A DNA stretch of 29,260 bases from Chloroflexota bacterium (GTDB lineage: Bacteria; Chloroflexota; Limnocylindria; Limnocylindrales; CSP1-4), in assembly GCA_017860675.1 (NCBI GenBank), contig JAGDMV010000001.1, forward strand, positions 1 to 29,260. Direction: 5' to 3'. Positions within the stretch are counted from its first letter, which is position 1. Every line of letters starts with the position of its first letter. The notes under the pieces were generated by a model. The model was not told where the DNA came from. It searched no databases and saw only the letters and a program-made list of their open reading frames with translations. Shown piece by piece: positions 6,718 through 14,987 of this stretch. A program made the translations under genes and the position numbers.

Positions 6718-7516
6718 CGCCGGCCGGGCCGGCCCCGGCCACCGGTTCTGCGTCAGCGTTGGGTGCTGCCTCCACCCCGGAGCCCGCCGCGCCCGCGCGA
6801 TCACCCGGATCGCCGCCGACGCCCTCGTTGCCGTCGACGACCGGGGCCTGCACGCCGCCGTCCCCCCCGCCGGCTGCGCGCAACCGCTCCTCGATCTCCG
6901 CCTCGAGCACAGGGAGATCGTCCAGGCTCGCCAGCCCGAACCGCTCGAGGAACTCGTAGCCCGTGCCGTAGAGGAAGGGCCTGCCCGGTGTCGGGGCGCG
7001 CCCCAGCTCCACCACCAGCCGCCGGTGGAGGAGTACGCGCAGGACGTAGTCCGAGTCCACGCCCCGGATGCGCTCGACCACGGCCCTCGTCACCGGCTGG
7101 CGGTAGACCACGATGGCAAGGGTCTCGAGCATGGCCGGCGAGAGCCGGGTCGGGTCGCCGCCAACATAGCGTCCGACCAGGCCGCCGGTCTCGGGGGCGG
7201 TGGCCAGGGCCACGCGGTCGCCCGCCGCGACCAGCCGGATGCCGCGGCCGGTGAGGCTGACCTCCAGGTCGCCAAGGAGCTCGTCCACCCGCTCGCCCGT
7301 CGCGCCCGCCAGCGAGGCGATCTCGCGGCGAGCGAGCGGCCGCTCGGCGATGAACAGGAGGGCCTCGAGATCGGCCTCGGTCAGGGCACGGCCGGACTCG
7401 GCGCCGCCGGGCTCGTCGGGGGCCTGCCGCCGATCCCCTGCGGGTTCTGTCTCGTCGGGCACCGCGACGTCCACGCTGTGGTCTCCGACCGAGCCCGTGC
7501 CGTACGCTTCGCTCAC
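6710..7516 (-). CDS. scpB: Segregation and condensation protein ScpB
   Basis: ScpB is a kleisin-binding partner in the SMC-ScpA-ScpB condensin that compacts and segregates the chromosome. The two winged-helix domains lie at about residues 42-210. Recognisable blocks are LTEADLEALLFIAERPLARREIA (read in two parts), LSPAMLETLAIVVYRQPVTR and the glycine-rich PFLYGTGYEFLERFGL. The N-terminal 40 residues and the C-terminal 45 are low-complexity and acidic or Gly/Ala-rich. The GTG start at 7516 overlaps the scpA stop as GTGA (7513-7516); a longer frame to 7585 would lie inside scpA and is not conserved-looking. The protein is 268 residues. No smc gene is in the window. Confidence 0.94.
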   Translation of the reverse strand: MSEAYGTGSVGDHSVDVAVPDETEPAGDRRQAPDEPGGAESGRALTEADLEALLFIAERPLARREIASLAGATGERVDELLGDLEVSLTGRGIRLVAAGDRVALATAPETGGLVGRYVGGDPTRLSPAMLETLAIVVYRQPVTRAVVERIRGVDSDYVLRVLLHRRLVVELGRAPTPGRPFLYGTGYEFLERFGLASLDDLPVLEAEIEERLRAAGGGDGGVQAPVVDGNEGVGGDPGDRAGAAGSGVEAAPNADAEPVAGAGPAGDA

Positions 7517-8388
7517 GAGGTCGGCGCCCTCCCGTCGGCAGGGCGCGCCGCAGGCCCGACCGGGCGGACGACGATCGGCCCCCACGGCTCGTCCTGCCCG
7601 ACCGTCGCCTCCCGCCGCTTCACCAGCTCCAGCATGGCCAGGAAGGTTACCGCCACGACCACCCGGTCGCGAACCCCCCGCAGCAGGTCCTGGAGCACGA
7701 TCGGCCCGGCGGACGCGAGAGCGGCGCGGATGACGGCGGCGCGCTCGACCAGGGTGATGGTCCGGCCGAATGTCCCGGGCGGCGGCGGAGGCGGAGGCAC
7801 GACCCTGAACAGGTCGGTGAGCGCGCCGGCCAGCAAGGCCGGGTCGAGCGACGGGCCGGTGGGAGGCGCCGCTCCCGCCCGGGCCGCGGCCAGCGCGACA
7901 GCCGGTTCGCGTCGAACGAGTCGCAGTCCCGCGGCTGCCCGCTCGCCGAGCGCCTGGCCCGCGTCGCGGAAGGCGCGGTAGACCACGAGGCGCGCCCGCA
8001 GCTCCGCCTCCGGGTCCGGCTCGTCCACGGTTGCCGCCGGTGCCACCGGAGGCCGGGGCAGCAGCTCGCGGCTCTTGATGAGGATCAGCTGGCTGGCGAT
8101 GGCCACGAACGCGCTCACGTTGCCGAGGCGGTCGCCCTCAAGCGTGGCGAGGGCCTCGAGGTAGGCCTCGGCGAGGTCGCCGAGCTTGACAGTGCGGATG
8201 TCGAGCCGACGGGCCTCGACCAGGGCAAGCAGCAGGCCGATCGGGCCCTCCCACTCCTCGAGCCGCACCTGGGTGGCCGTCTCGGGCCGGCGGCCCGCCC
8301 CGAACGAGACGACCGGATCGTGCCCGGGGGCCCCGATCCGGGCCTGGTTCTCCCGGCCTGCGACGGCGGCCGCGCCGGGCTCGATCAT
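7513..8388 (-). CDS. scpA: Segregation and condensation protein ScpA (kleisin)
   Basis: ScpA is the kleisin that bridges the SMC heads. The N-terminal SMC-neck-binding region is typical: VRLEEWEGPIGLLLALVEARRLDI, then SAFVAIASQLILIKSRELLP (positions about 41-110). The C-terminal winged helix that binds the SMC cap is seen in the last 70 residues (VTFLAMLELVKRREATVGQ). Between them, around 199-207, is a run of seven prolines before GTFGR. The length of 291 residues is somewhat longer than usual. The ATG at 8388 shares one base with the stop of the HD-domain gene (TGATG). The first 40 residues are not conserved-looking, so a later start is possible, but none has better support. Confidence 0.93.
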   Translation of the reverse strand: MIEPGAAAVAGRENQARIGAPGHDPVVSFGAGRRPETATQVRLEEWEGPIGLLLALVEARRLDIRTVKLGDLAEAYLEALATLEGDRLGNVSAFVAIASQLILIKSRELLPRPPVAPAATVDEPDPEAELRARLVVYRAFRDAGQALGERAAAGLRLVRREPAVALAAARAGAAPPTGPSLDPALLAGALTDLFRVVPPPPPPPGTFGRTITLVERAAVIRAALASAGPIVLQDLLRGVRDRVVVAVTFLAMLELVKRREATVGQDEPWGPIVVRPVGPAARPADGRAPTS

Positions 8389-8891
8389 CAGGCAGCCTCG
8401 TCGGCTTCGTGGAGCGCACGGGCGACCATCGCGTCACCGGACTGCGCCTCGCCGCGGATCAGGGCGACCGTCCGCGGGCTGCAGCCCGCCCGAGCCGCCA
8501 TGTCGGCCGAACGGGTGTCGTGATCGCGCAGTCGGGCCATCGCCGCGGCCCCGCCGGGTAGACGGCCGGCAGCCGACCAGACCCACGGACCGAGCTGCTC
8601 GCCGAGCGACCAGGCAACCCGGTGCCAGAGCCGGATCGAGCGGCCTTTGCCGGCGTCGTGGAGCAGACCGGCGGCGAGCACCTCGGGGTCGTCGATGCCG
8701 CGCTGACGCAGCCCGGCCACCACGTCGAGGGCGTGGCGTCGGTCGGCACGGGGCATGCTGTCGAACAGGCTGCGCTGGGCCGGCGTGGCCCAGGCGTCGA
8801 GAGCGGCTCGTTCGCCGGGCCCGACCCGGGCCACCAGGTGGCGCCCGAACTGGCGCGCCTTAGAAGCCAACCAGGAAGTCGATGAGCGCAT
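8388..8891 (-). CDS. HD-domain protein
   Basis: This small (167-residue) HD-superfamily protein is a likely metal-dependent phosphohydrolase. The first metal ligand is probably H53 (RRHALDVVAGL) and the HD pair is H78-D79 (LLHDAGKG). A later HD (LRDHD, about 122-125) could complete the site. No other domain is present, and the substrate cannot be told from sequence. The ATG at 8891 overlaps the 3' end of the M50 protease gene by 32 nt; TTG at 8870 is an alternative start. The stop overlaps the scpA start, so it is translated with the scpA-scpB-rluB chain. Small HD proteins next to scpA have no established role that I know of. Confidence 0.8.
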   Translation of the reverse strand: MRSSTSWLASKARQFGRHLVARVGPGERAALDAWATPAQRSLFDSMPRADRRHALDVVAGLRQRGIDDPEVLAAGLLHDAGKGRSIRLWHRVAWSLGEQLGPWVWSAAGRLPGGAAAMARLRDHDTRSADMAARAGCSPRTVALIRGEAQSGDAMVARALHEADEAA

Positions 8892-9510
8892 ACACCGGAC
8901 CGGCGATCAGCTGGCCGGCCACGACGAGCAGCACGATCACGATCAGCAGCCCCCACTGATCCAGCGCCTGGTGGATCTGCCAGATCAGCCTGGGCGGCAG
9001 GAAGGCGAAGAGGACCTTCGACCCGTCGAGCGGCGGCACCGGGATGAAGTTAAAGACGAACAGGATGACGTTGATGGCCACGAAGTAGTAGGTCACGTTG
9101 ACCACGAAGGCGGCCAGCTGGCTGTACTCGGGCTGCATGGCGATGATCGCCCGGAAGACGAGCCCACCGACCACGGCCATCGCCAGGTTCGTCAGCGGAC
9201 CCGCGGCGGCGACCCACGCCTCACCGGTCCGTCCGCCCCGCAGGTTGACCGGGTTCACCGGGGTCGGCTTGGCCCAGCCGATGATGAAGGGGCTGAAGAG
9301 CGCCGACAGAGCGAGGACGCCAGCTCCGAGCGGATCGAAGTGAACGGCCGGGTTCAGGCTCAAGCGCCCGAACAGGCGCGCCGTCCCGTCGCCCAGCCGG
9401 TTGGCGGTCCAGGCGTGGGCGAACTCGTGGACCGGGAAGCCCACGAGCAGGAAGATCGCCACGGCGGCCAGGCGATAGACCGTCTCCGAGTCGAGGGTGA
9501 TGCCGAACAC
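8860..9510 (-). CDS. M50-family membrane zinc metalloprotease (site-2 protease type)
   Basis: This is a short polytopic membrane protease of the Rip/S2P family. The zinc motif HEFAH is at 28-32, inside the first membrane segment. The second motif NFIPVPPLDGSK (about 155-166) supplies the third zinc ligand (Asp). Four to five hydrophobic segments are visible. There is no PDZ domain and the length is only 216 residues, which places it with the compact M50B group, not with RseP. The natural substrate is unknown; family members cleave transmembrane regulators. The GTG at 9510 has GGAG nine bases upstream. It is the first gene of the M50-HD-scpA-scpB-rluB chain. Confidence 0.93.
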   Translation of the reverse strand: MFGITLDSETVYRLAAVAIFLLVGFPVHEFAHAWTANRLGDGTARLFGRLSLNPAVHFDPLGAGVLALSALFSPFIIGWAKPTPVNPVNLRGGRTGEAWVAAAGPLTNLAMAVVGGLVFRAIIAMQPEYSQLAAFVVNVTYYFVAINVILFVFNFIPVPPLDGSKVLFAFLPPRLIWQIHQALDQWGLLIVIVLLVVAGQLIAGPVYALIDFLVGF

Positions 9511-9555
9511 TGCGCTCCACGTCAGTGCGGGAGTAGGACCCCGGTATGGTACGCG

Positions 9556-9585
9556 GGGAGGAGCACGGTCGCGCGGGCTCCTCCC
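9556..9585. repeat. Hairpin in the gap before the M50 gene
   Basis: GGGAGGAGC (9556-9564) and GCTCCTCCC (9577-9585) form a 9-bp perfect inverted repeat with a 12-nt loop. It lies between the PH-protein stop and the M50 start, after a smaller hairpin. It may be part of the transcription end or a leader structure of the downstream unit. A TACCAT at 9546-9551 (minus) is a weak -10 candidate for the M50 gene. Confidence 0.35.
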
Positions 9586-9608
9586 GGCGCCGGCGGGCAG
9601 GGGGTGTC

Positions 9609-9624
9609 GCGCCCGGAAGGGCGC
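9609..9624 (-). terminator. Hairpin directly after the PH-domain gene
   Basis: GCGCCC-ggaa-GGGCGC forms a 6-bp GC-only stem that starts at the base following the stop codon of the PH/SHOCT gene. It has no U-tract. Its position right at the end of a long co-directional gene chain suggests a terminator or a 3'-end stabiliser. Confidence 0.45.
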
Positions 9625-10419
9625 CTACAGCTTTCCCAGCAGCTCTGCCTTCTTGGCGTCGAACTCCTCGGGCGTGAGGATGCCCTCGTCGCGCAGCTTG
9701 GCCAGCTCGCGCAGTTCGTCGGCCGTGCTGGAGACAGCCGGCACGGGCGGCTCGGGCGCGATCGGCTCGGCCGGCGGGACGGCGACCGCGGGCGCGGCGG
9801 GAGCGGCCTGGGCCGTGGCCACCATGCTCGGAGACATCACCGCCGGAGCTGCGATCGGGGGCGACGGCATCCGCGGCGTGTTGATCTCGACCAGGCGCTC
9901 GTTCTTCGCCTCCATGAACTGCTTCTTGAACTCGACCGGCGACTTGACCGTGCGCAGCTCCTCGAGGCCGCTCTCGGCCGCGGTCATGAACTCGAGGTCG
10001 CCGAAGCCCATGATCCGGCCCAGCCAGGGAACCTGGATCGACGCATCTGTGACGTTCTCGAGGGAGCTGTCGGTCGACTGCTTGTTGATGACGCCCTTGA
10101 CGTGCATCACCCGCCGGTCGGTCAGCAGGTACTCCTGGGTCTGCCACTGGATCGTCGACCAGACGAGGCCGATGGCGGCGAACACGAGGGCGAGGACGGT
10201 GACGATCCAGATGATGCTGTTCAACAGGTCGAGCAACGAGTTCACGGCCCCGCCGGTCCCGTTCGACTTGACGACGTTCGCCAGCAGGAAGCCGACGACG
10301 AAGACCACCACGGCGATCGCCACCCAGCGGCCCGCCACCAGGATTGGGAACATCCAGTGCTGGCGCTCGCGCCGGAGAACCCGCTCGTTGGCCGCCAGCA
10401 GACTGTCCGCGTACGTCAT
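9625..10419 (-). CDS. Membrane protein with bacterial PH domain and C-terminal SHOCT
   Basis: The protein has 264 residues. Two hydrophobic segments (about 31-48 and 66-88) anchor it. They are followed by a PH-like (bPH2/YdbT-type) domain of about 92-170 (YLLTDRRVMHVKGVINK, and later the IMGFGDLEFMTA block). Then comes an Ala/Pro-rich linker (about 185-230), and the end (about 233-264) is a SHOCT module (LAKLRDEGILTPEEFDAKKAELL). SHOCT modules are found at the ends of many membrane proteins and are thought to mediate oligomerisation. The ATG at 10419 has GGGAGAGGGACAGG in front, a good ribosome-binding site. It begins 14 nt after the xerD stop and ends the recN-xerD chain. The precise role is unknown. 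Confidence 0.85.
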   Translation of the reverse strand: MTYADSLLAANERVLRRERQHWMFPILVAGRWVAIAVVVFVVGFLLANVVKSNGTGGAVNSLLDLLNSIIWIVTVLALVFAAIGLVWSTIQWQTQEYLLTDRRVMHVKGVINKQSTDSSLENVTDASIQVPWLGRIMGFGDLEFMTAAESGLEELRTVKSPVEFKKQFMEAKNERLVEINTPRMPSPPIAAPAVMSPSMVATAQAAPAAPAVAVPPAEPIAPEPPVPAVSSTADELRELAKLRDEGILTPEEFDAKKAELLGKL

Positions 10420-10433
10420 CCTGTCCCTCTCCC

Positions 10434-11510
10434 TCAGGCGCGCGGGTGGGCCCGCGCGTACACCTCCCGGATCCGCTCGCCGGTCAGGTGAGTGTATATC
10501 TGGGTGGTCGCGATGCTAGCGTGCCCCAGCAGCTCCTGCACGACCCGGAGATCGGCCCCGCCCTCCAGCAGGTGGGTGGCGAACGAGTGGCGGAGGGTGT
10601 GCGGCGTCACGTTGCGGGCCGCCAGGCCGGCCGCGCTCGCCGACCTGGTCACGATCTCCCATGCCGCCTGGCGACCGAGCCGCCGGCCCCGGACCGACAG
10701 GAAGAGCGGACCGCCGCGGGCGACCGGCGCACGGTGGAGGGCGAGCAGGCCGGGCCGGACCTCCTCGCGATAGCGGGCAAGCCAGTCGAGGGCGATCTCG
10801 CCCACCGGGACGCGTCGCTCCCGGTCGCCCTTGCCGACGACGCGCACCGTCGCCTCGGCCAGGGACAGGTCCTGGGCGTCGAGCCCTGTCGCCTCGGACA
10901 CGCGCAGGCCGGCGGCGTACAGCAGCTCCAGCAGGGCGCGGTCGCGGACGCGGATGGCGGCCGGCGCCGCCTCCCCAGCCGGTGCCTCCTCCCCGGCTGG
11001 TGCCGCGTCATCTGCCGGCGCCTCGTCCCCTGCCGGCCCTCCCTCCCCGGCCGCGACGTCGTCGGGGCAGGCAGCCTCCAGCAGTCGCTCGACGTCGGCC
11101 ACCGACAGCGGGTCGGGCAGGATCCGCGGCTCGCGCGGCAGGTCCAGGAACGCGCCGATGTCGGACGCGACCAGATCCTCGGCCGAGCAGAAGCGGTAGA
11201 AGGCCCGCAGGGCCGCGGTGCGGCGGCGGATGCTCGTCGGGCGCAGGACCCGTCCAGCCGGCCCGGCTGACCCGGTCAGCCGGGCCAGGTAGTCGAGGAC
11301 TGGCTGGGGCGACCGGTCCCACGCCCCGCGTGCCTCGGGGGAGGCGGCGAAGGATCGCAGGTCGTTCCCGTACGCAGCCAGGGTGGCTGCCGCCAGGCCG
11401 CGCTCAACCCGCAGGTGGAGGAGGAACGCGTCGATGGCTGCCACCAGGGCCCGGGGCGGACCGCCAGCGCCGTCTCCGGGCTGTGCCCCGGCGCGGCCTG
11501 CGCCGCTCAC
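10434..11510 (-). CDS. xerD: Tyrosine recombinase XerD-like, with tandem-repeat insert
   Basis: This is a Xer-type tyrosine recombinase, which with its partner and FtsK resolves chromosome dimers at dif. The N-terminal SAM-like core-binding domain is at about 20-130 and the catalytic domain at about 185-350. Catalytic residues are all present: R203 (AAGLRVSEA), K227 (GKGDRERR), H304 and R307 (PHTLRHSF), H330 (LLGHAS) and Y339 (TTQIYTHL). The end (REVYARAHPRA) is typical of Xer. An unusual hexapeptide repeat insert (159-182, consensus PAGEEA) separates the domains, so the protein is 358 residues instead of about 300. The GTG start at 11510 overlaps the recN stop as GTGA. GADLRVVQELLGH favours XerD over XerC, but this is not decisive. 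Its chromosomal setting is housekeeping, not a mobile element. Confidence 0.9.
   Translation of the reverse strand: MSGAGRAGAQPGDGAGGPPRALVAAIDAFLLHLRVERGLAAATLAAYGNDLRSFAASPEARGAWDRSPQPVLDYLARLTGSAGPAGRVLRPTSIRRRTAALRAFYRFCSAEDLVASDIGAFLDLPREPRILPDPLSVADVERLLEAACPDDVAAGEGGPAGDEAPADDAAPAGEEAPAGEAAPAAIRVRDRALLELLYAAGLRVSEATGLDAQDLSLAEATVRVVGKGDRERRVPVGEIALDWLARYREEVRPGLLALHRAPVARGGPLFLSVRGRRLGRQAAWEIVTRSASAAGLAARNVTPHTLRHSFATHLLEGGADLRVVQELLGHASIATTQIYTHLTGERIREVYARAHPRA
10962..11036. repeat. 18-bp tandem repeat inside xerD
   Basis: Four imperfect 18-bp units encode PAGDEA, PADDAA, PAGEEA and PAGEAA, followed by one more Pro codon. The period is exactly six codons. It sits at the junction between the DNA-binding and catalytic domains of the recombinase. 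Units differ mostly by single substitutions, so this looks like expansion of one acidic Pro/Ala linker motif that keeps the reading frame. Confidence 0.85.
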
Positions 11511-13267
11511 ACCTGTGCGCCCGCGTGGCGGGCGCGCCACGCCTCGGCCCGGGCCAGCAGCTCCCGGGCCGAGGCCGCCACCGCCTCGCCGCCGGCCGGC
11601 CCGGCCAGCATCGCGGCGATCTCTGCCGCCCGCTCCTCGCCCTCGAGCCGGCGGACCTCGGTGATCGTGCGCCCGGCGCGCTCGCCCTTTCGGATCTCGA
11701 ACTGCGCGTCGGCATATGCCGCGATCTGGGGCAGGTGGGTCACGCACAGCACCTGGTGCCGGCGACCGAGCGCCCACAGCGACCGCCCCACCGCCTCGGC
11801 ACTCCGCCCGCCGATGCCGGTGTCGATCTCGTCGAACACGAGCGTCGGCGTCGCGTCGGCGGCGGCCAGCACCTCCTCGATCGCCAGGGCGAGCCGCGAC
11901 AGCTCCCCGCCCGACGCGATGCGGGCCAGCGGCCGGGCCGGCTCGCCCGGGTTCGGCGCGATCCGGAACACGACGGTGTCCGCCCCGCTTGCGTCGAAGG
12001 CCACGGCATCGCCTTCCAGCTCCACGGCGGGCTCGTCCGGCCCGGCCGGGCGGCGACCGACCCCCACCTCGACCCCGATGCCGCTCATCCCGAGGCCAGC
12101 GACGGCCGCCTCGATCGCCGCTCCCAGCCTGGCGGCCGCCTCCGACCGCCGAGCCGAAAGGGCCGCGCACGCCTCGGCGACCGCGGTCAGCAGCCTCGCC
12201 CGCTCGGCCGAGCGGCGCAGCTGCGCCTCGCCGAGGCCGCGCAGCCGCTCGGCCTCGGCGGCCGCTCCGGATGCGCGCTCGATCAGCGCGTCCACCGGAG
12301 CCCCGTACCTCCGTTCAAGCGCGAACAGGGCGGACAGCCTCGCCTCCAGCCCGGCGATCGCCGCCGGGTCGTGGTCGACGGTCTCGACCAGCTGCTGGAC
12401 CTCGCGGGCGGCGTCGTCGAGCTCTGCCTCGAGGCCGCGAAGGCGCTCGGTCAGCGGGCCGAAGCGGGGATCGAGGCGAGCCAGCGCGGCGCCTTCGCGG
12501 GCGGCACGCGCGACCTGGTCCCGCGCCCCAGCCGGCTCGTCGGCGCCCGCCGCGTCGGCAGTCCCGATCAGCAGGCGCGCAACAGCGTTCCCACCGGCGG
12601 CGATCGCCTCCCCGTGCCGCGACGCCCCGAGGCGGGATTGCAGCTCCTCCAGCTCGCCGCGGACGAGCCGGGCCGCGCCGATCTCCGCGGCTTCGTGCTC
12701 CGCCAGGGCGATCCGCCGCTCGAGCTCGAGCGGCTCGACCGCCAGGGCCGCAATCGCGGCCTCGTTGTCGCGCCACGCCCCCACCGCCGCGGCGACCACG
12801 GCTCGCTCGGCCGCGTGTCCGCCGAAGGCGTCGAGCAGCTCGCGCTGCCAGCGCTCATCGAGCAGCCGGGCCTGCTCGTGCTGGCCGTGGATCTCGACCA
12901 GCGGCCCCACGGCCGCGGCCATCCGGGCGGCGGTCACCGTCTCGTCGTCGAGGCGGGCGATCGACCTGCCGGCAGCGGAGACCTCGCGCGAGCTGATGAG
13001 CGGCTCCGGGTCACGCTCGAAGAGCGCCTCGACCCGCGCCGCGTCGGCGCCGTGCCGGACCAGCCCCGGGTCCGCCCGCGCCCCGAGCGCCAGCCCGAGC
13101 GCATCGATGAGCAGGCTCTTGCCCGCCCCGGTCTCGCCGCTCAGCACGTTGAAGCCGGTCGCGAAACGGATTCGCGCTCGCTCGATGAGAGCGAGGTCGG
13201 CCACCGCCAGCTCCAGCAGCCGGCCCGCGGCCGGTCCCTCCGCCGAGGGGCTGGCCGGATCGCTCAC
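11507..13267 (-). CDS. recN: DNA repair protein RecN
   Basis: RecN is an SMC-like ATPase that acts early in repair of double-strand breaks. The Walker A motif GETGAGKS is at 44-51. The ABC signature IASGGELSRLALAIEEVL and Walker B TLVFDEIDTGIGG are near the C-terminus, and the coiled-coil arms lie between (Ala/Glu/Arg-rich helices, about 150-360). At 586 residues the length is normal for the family. The GTG start at 13267 overlaps the nadK stop as GTGA (13264-13267), and its own stop overlaps the xerD start in the same way. The first 15 residues are variable. The nadK-recN order is widely conserved. Confidence 0.95.
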   Translation of the reverse strand: MSDPASPSAEGPAAGRLLELAVADLALIERARIRFATGFNVLSGETGAGKSLLIDALGLALGARADPGLVRHGADAARVEALFERDPEPLISSREVSAAGRSIARLDDETVTAARMAAAVGPLVEIHGQHEQARLLDERWQRELLDAFGGHAAERAVVAAAVGAWRDNEAAIAALAVEPLELERRIALAEHEAAEIGAARLVRGELEELQSRLGASRHGEAIAAGGNAVARLLIGTADAAGADEPAGARDQVARAAREGAALARLDPRFGPLTERLRGLEAELDDAAREVQQLVETVDHDPAAIAGLEARLSALFALERRYGAPVDALIERASGAAAEAERLRGLGEAQLRRSAERARLLTAVAEACAALSARRSEAAARLGAAIEAAVAGLGMSGIGVEVGVGRRPAGPDEPAVELEGDAVAFDASGADTVVFRIAPNPGEPARPLARIASGGELSRLALAIEEVLAAADATPTLVFDEIDTGIGGRSAEAVGRSLWALGRRHQVLCVTHLPQIAAYADAQFEIRKGERAGRTITEVRRLEGEERAAEIAAMLAGPAGGEAVAASARELLARAEAWRARHAGAQV

Positions 13268-14112
13268 GACGGCAGGAGCTCGGCCTTCTGTCGGAGCAGG
13301 TCCCAGAACGGGAGGGCCCCCTCCGGCTCGAGGAAGCGGATCGGCCGCTCGCGGGCGGCCACCGTGACGACGTCGCCGACCTCGATCGGGATGTCCGTCC
13401 GCCCGTCGACCGACACCAGCACCTCGTGCGCCTCCACGACCCGGCAGCGGACCGTCTGGCTCGAGTCGACGACCACCGACCGCAGCGCCGAGAGGTAGGC
13501 GGCGATGGGAGTGAGGACGAGATTCCTGCTCTCGGGCTCCAGGATCGGGCCCCCGGCCGAGAAGGAGTAGCCGGTGGAGCCTGTGGGGCTGGCCACCACC
13601 AGCCCGTCGGCCACGTAGGTGGCGAGATGGGAGCGGTCGATGTCGACGGACAGGTGGACGACCCGGGCCAGCGAGCCGCGGGCGATGACCACGTCGTTGA
13701 GGGCGGTGAAGGTCCGGCCCGGCTCGGCCTCACCGGCCGGATAGATCGCGCCCTGGAGCGCCATCCGCTCTTCGATCCTGAAGGCGCCGCGCTCCACCCG
13801 CTCCAGGGTCTGCTCCAGCTCGTGGGCCTCGGCCTTCGACAGGAAGCCGACCTTGCCCAGGTTGATGCCCACCAGGGGAACGTCCACGAGGGCCACCGCC
13901 CGGGCCGCCAGCAGGATCGTGCCGTCGCCGCCGAGCACCACGAGCACGTCGGTCGTCTCGAGCTCGCGGACGAGCGTCTCGCGCTCACCTGCCGGGGCGC
14001 TCCATGTGGTGATCCCGCGCGCGTCGGCCCAGCGCGTGGCCCGCTCGGCCAGCTCGAGCGCGGCCGTCATCTTGGGATTGTAGGCAAGCCCCAGCCGGCG
14101 AACCCCGGTCAT
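13264..14112 (-). CDS. nadK: NAD kinase
   Basis: NAD kinase phosphorylates NAD to NADP in the cytosol. The diagnostic GGDGT is at 61-65 (VVLGGDGTILLAAR). It is followed by GINLGKVGFLSKA, the NDVVIARG block that carries the NAD-contacting NE/ND pair, and SPTGSTGYSFSAGGPIL. The length of 282 residues is typical. The ATG at 14112 overlaps the tlyA stop as ATGA (14109-14112). It lies between tlyA and recN, the common order in this cluster. Confidence 0.97.
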   Translation of the reverse strand: MTGVRRLGLAYNPKMTAALELAERATRWADARGITTWSAPAGERETLVRELETTDVLVVLGGDGTILLAARAVALVDVPLVGINLGKVGFLSKAEAHELEQTLERVERGAFRIEERMALQGAIYPAGEAEPGRTFTALNDVVIARGSLARVVHLSVDIDRSHLATYVADGLVVASPTGSTGYSFSAGGPILEPESRNLVLTPIAAYLSALRSVVVDSSQTVRCRVVEAHEVLVSVDGRTDIPIEVGDVVTVAARERPIRFLEPEGALPFWDLLRQKAELLPS

Positions 14113-14912
14113 GCCGTCACCGCCGCGATCCGGGCGGCGAGATCAGCGGCACCACCCGTCGTCTCCCCCACCCCTGCCAGCAGAAAGAACTCGCGATTGC
14201 CGGCCGGGCCGAGCAACGGGGAGGCCGTCACGTCCCGTGGCTCAAGGCCCAGCCCGGCCGCGATCGACACGATCCGTTCGAGCACGGCTTGGTGGACTGA
14301 CGGGTCGCGCACCACGCCGCGCGGCGCCTGACCGCGACCAGCCTCGAACTGCGGCTTCACAAGGGCCACGATCCGGCCGCCCGGGCGGACGCACGAGGCG
14401 ATCGGGCCGAGCACGAGCCCGAGCGAGATGAACGACACGTCGACCACCGCCAGGTCGACCAGCACGCCCAGCAGGTCGGGTGACAGCGCCCGGGCGTTGA
14501 CCCGGTCGTGGACCACGACCCGCGGATCGCTCGCCAGCGTCGCCGCCAGCTGGCCGCGGCCGACGTCGACGGCGTGGACCCGGGAGGCGCCACGCTGCAG
14601 CAGGCAGTCGCTGAAGCCGCCGGTCGACGCGCCCGCGTCGAGGCAGACGAGGCCGGCAGAATCGACGGCGAACGCGTCGAGCGCGGCGGCCAGCTTCTCC
14701 CCACCTCGCGACACGTACGGGAGGCGTGCCTCCAGCGCCACCGGCACGTCCGCCGGGACGAGGTCGCCCGGCTTCACTCCCGAGCGGCCGGCGTCGCCCG
14801 CGCCCACCCGGACCCGGCCCGCGAGGACGAGCGCCTGGGCGCGCGATCGGGTCTCGGCCAGGCCGCGGTCGACCAGCAGCTGGTCCAGGCGCGTGCGTGC
14901 AGTCGGGCTCAC
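14109..14912 (-). CDS. tlyA: TlyA-family rRNA 2'-O-methyltransferase
   Basis: An N-terminal S4 RNA-binding domain (about 7-65: TRLDQLLVDRGLAETRSRAQALVLAGRV, in parts) is followed by an FtsJ/RrmJ-like SAM-dependent methyltransferase domain. The SAM loop is DAGASTGGFSDCLL (about 92-105), with VDVSFISL and KPQFEAGRGQ later. In actinobacteria TlyA methylates 16S and 23S rRNA cytidines, giving sensitivity to capreomycin; the older name hemolysin A is not supported by the sequence. The length of 267 residues is normal. The start is GTG at 14912. The dxs stop is 75 nt upstream. Confidence 0.94.
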   Translation of the reverse strand: MSPTARTRLDQLLVDRGLAETRSRAQALVLAGRVRVGAGDAGRSGVKPGDLVPADVPVALEARLPYVSRGGEKLAAALDAFAVDSAGLVCLDAGASTGGFSDCLLQRGASRVHAVDVGRGQLAATLASDPRVVVHDRVNARALSPDLLGVLVDLAVVDVSFISLGLVLGPIASCVRPGGRIVALVKPQFEAGRGQAPRGVVRDPSVHQAVLERIVSIAAGLGLEPRDVTASPLLGPAGNREFFLLAGVGETTGGAADLAARIAAVTA

Positions 14913-14987
14913 CGGGCGATGATGCCACCATCGGCTGCACCGGCGCTCATCGAGGCTAGCACCGCCCGGTCGGAGCTGCCCATCCGG

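Noticed and set aside
10434..11510. Tyrosine recombinase as the integrase of a mobile element
   Set aside because: It is locked into a recN chain, has XerD-like motifs, and there are no attachment sites, phage genes or changes in base composition around it.
11511..12170. Long N-terminal extension of the xerD frame into recN
   Set aside because: The extension lies in another frame of recN and shows no conserved sequence; the GTG at 11510 gives a standard start with a 4-nt overlap.
10661..13498. A plus-strand open frame of over 900 codons opposite recN and xerD
   Set aside because: The minus-strand genes carry complete catalytic motifs; the plus-strand translation is Arg/Pro/Ala low-complexity sequence.
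14109..14912. TlyA as a hemolysin
   Set aside because: The sequence is an S4 plus SAM-dependent methyltransferase protein; the hemolysin label is historical.
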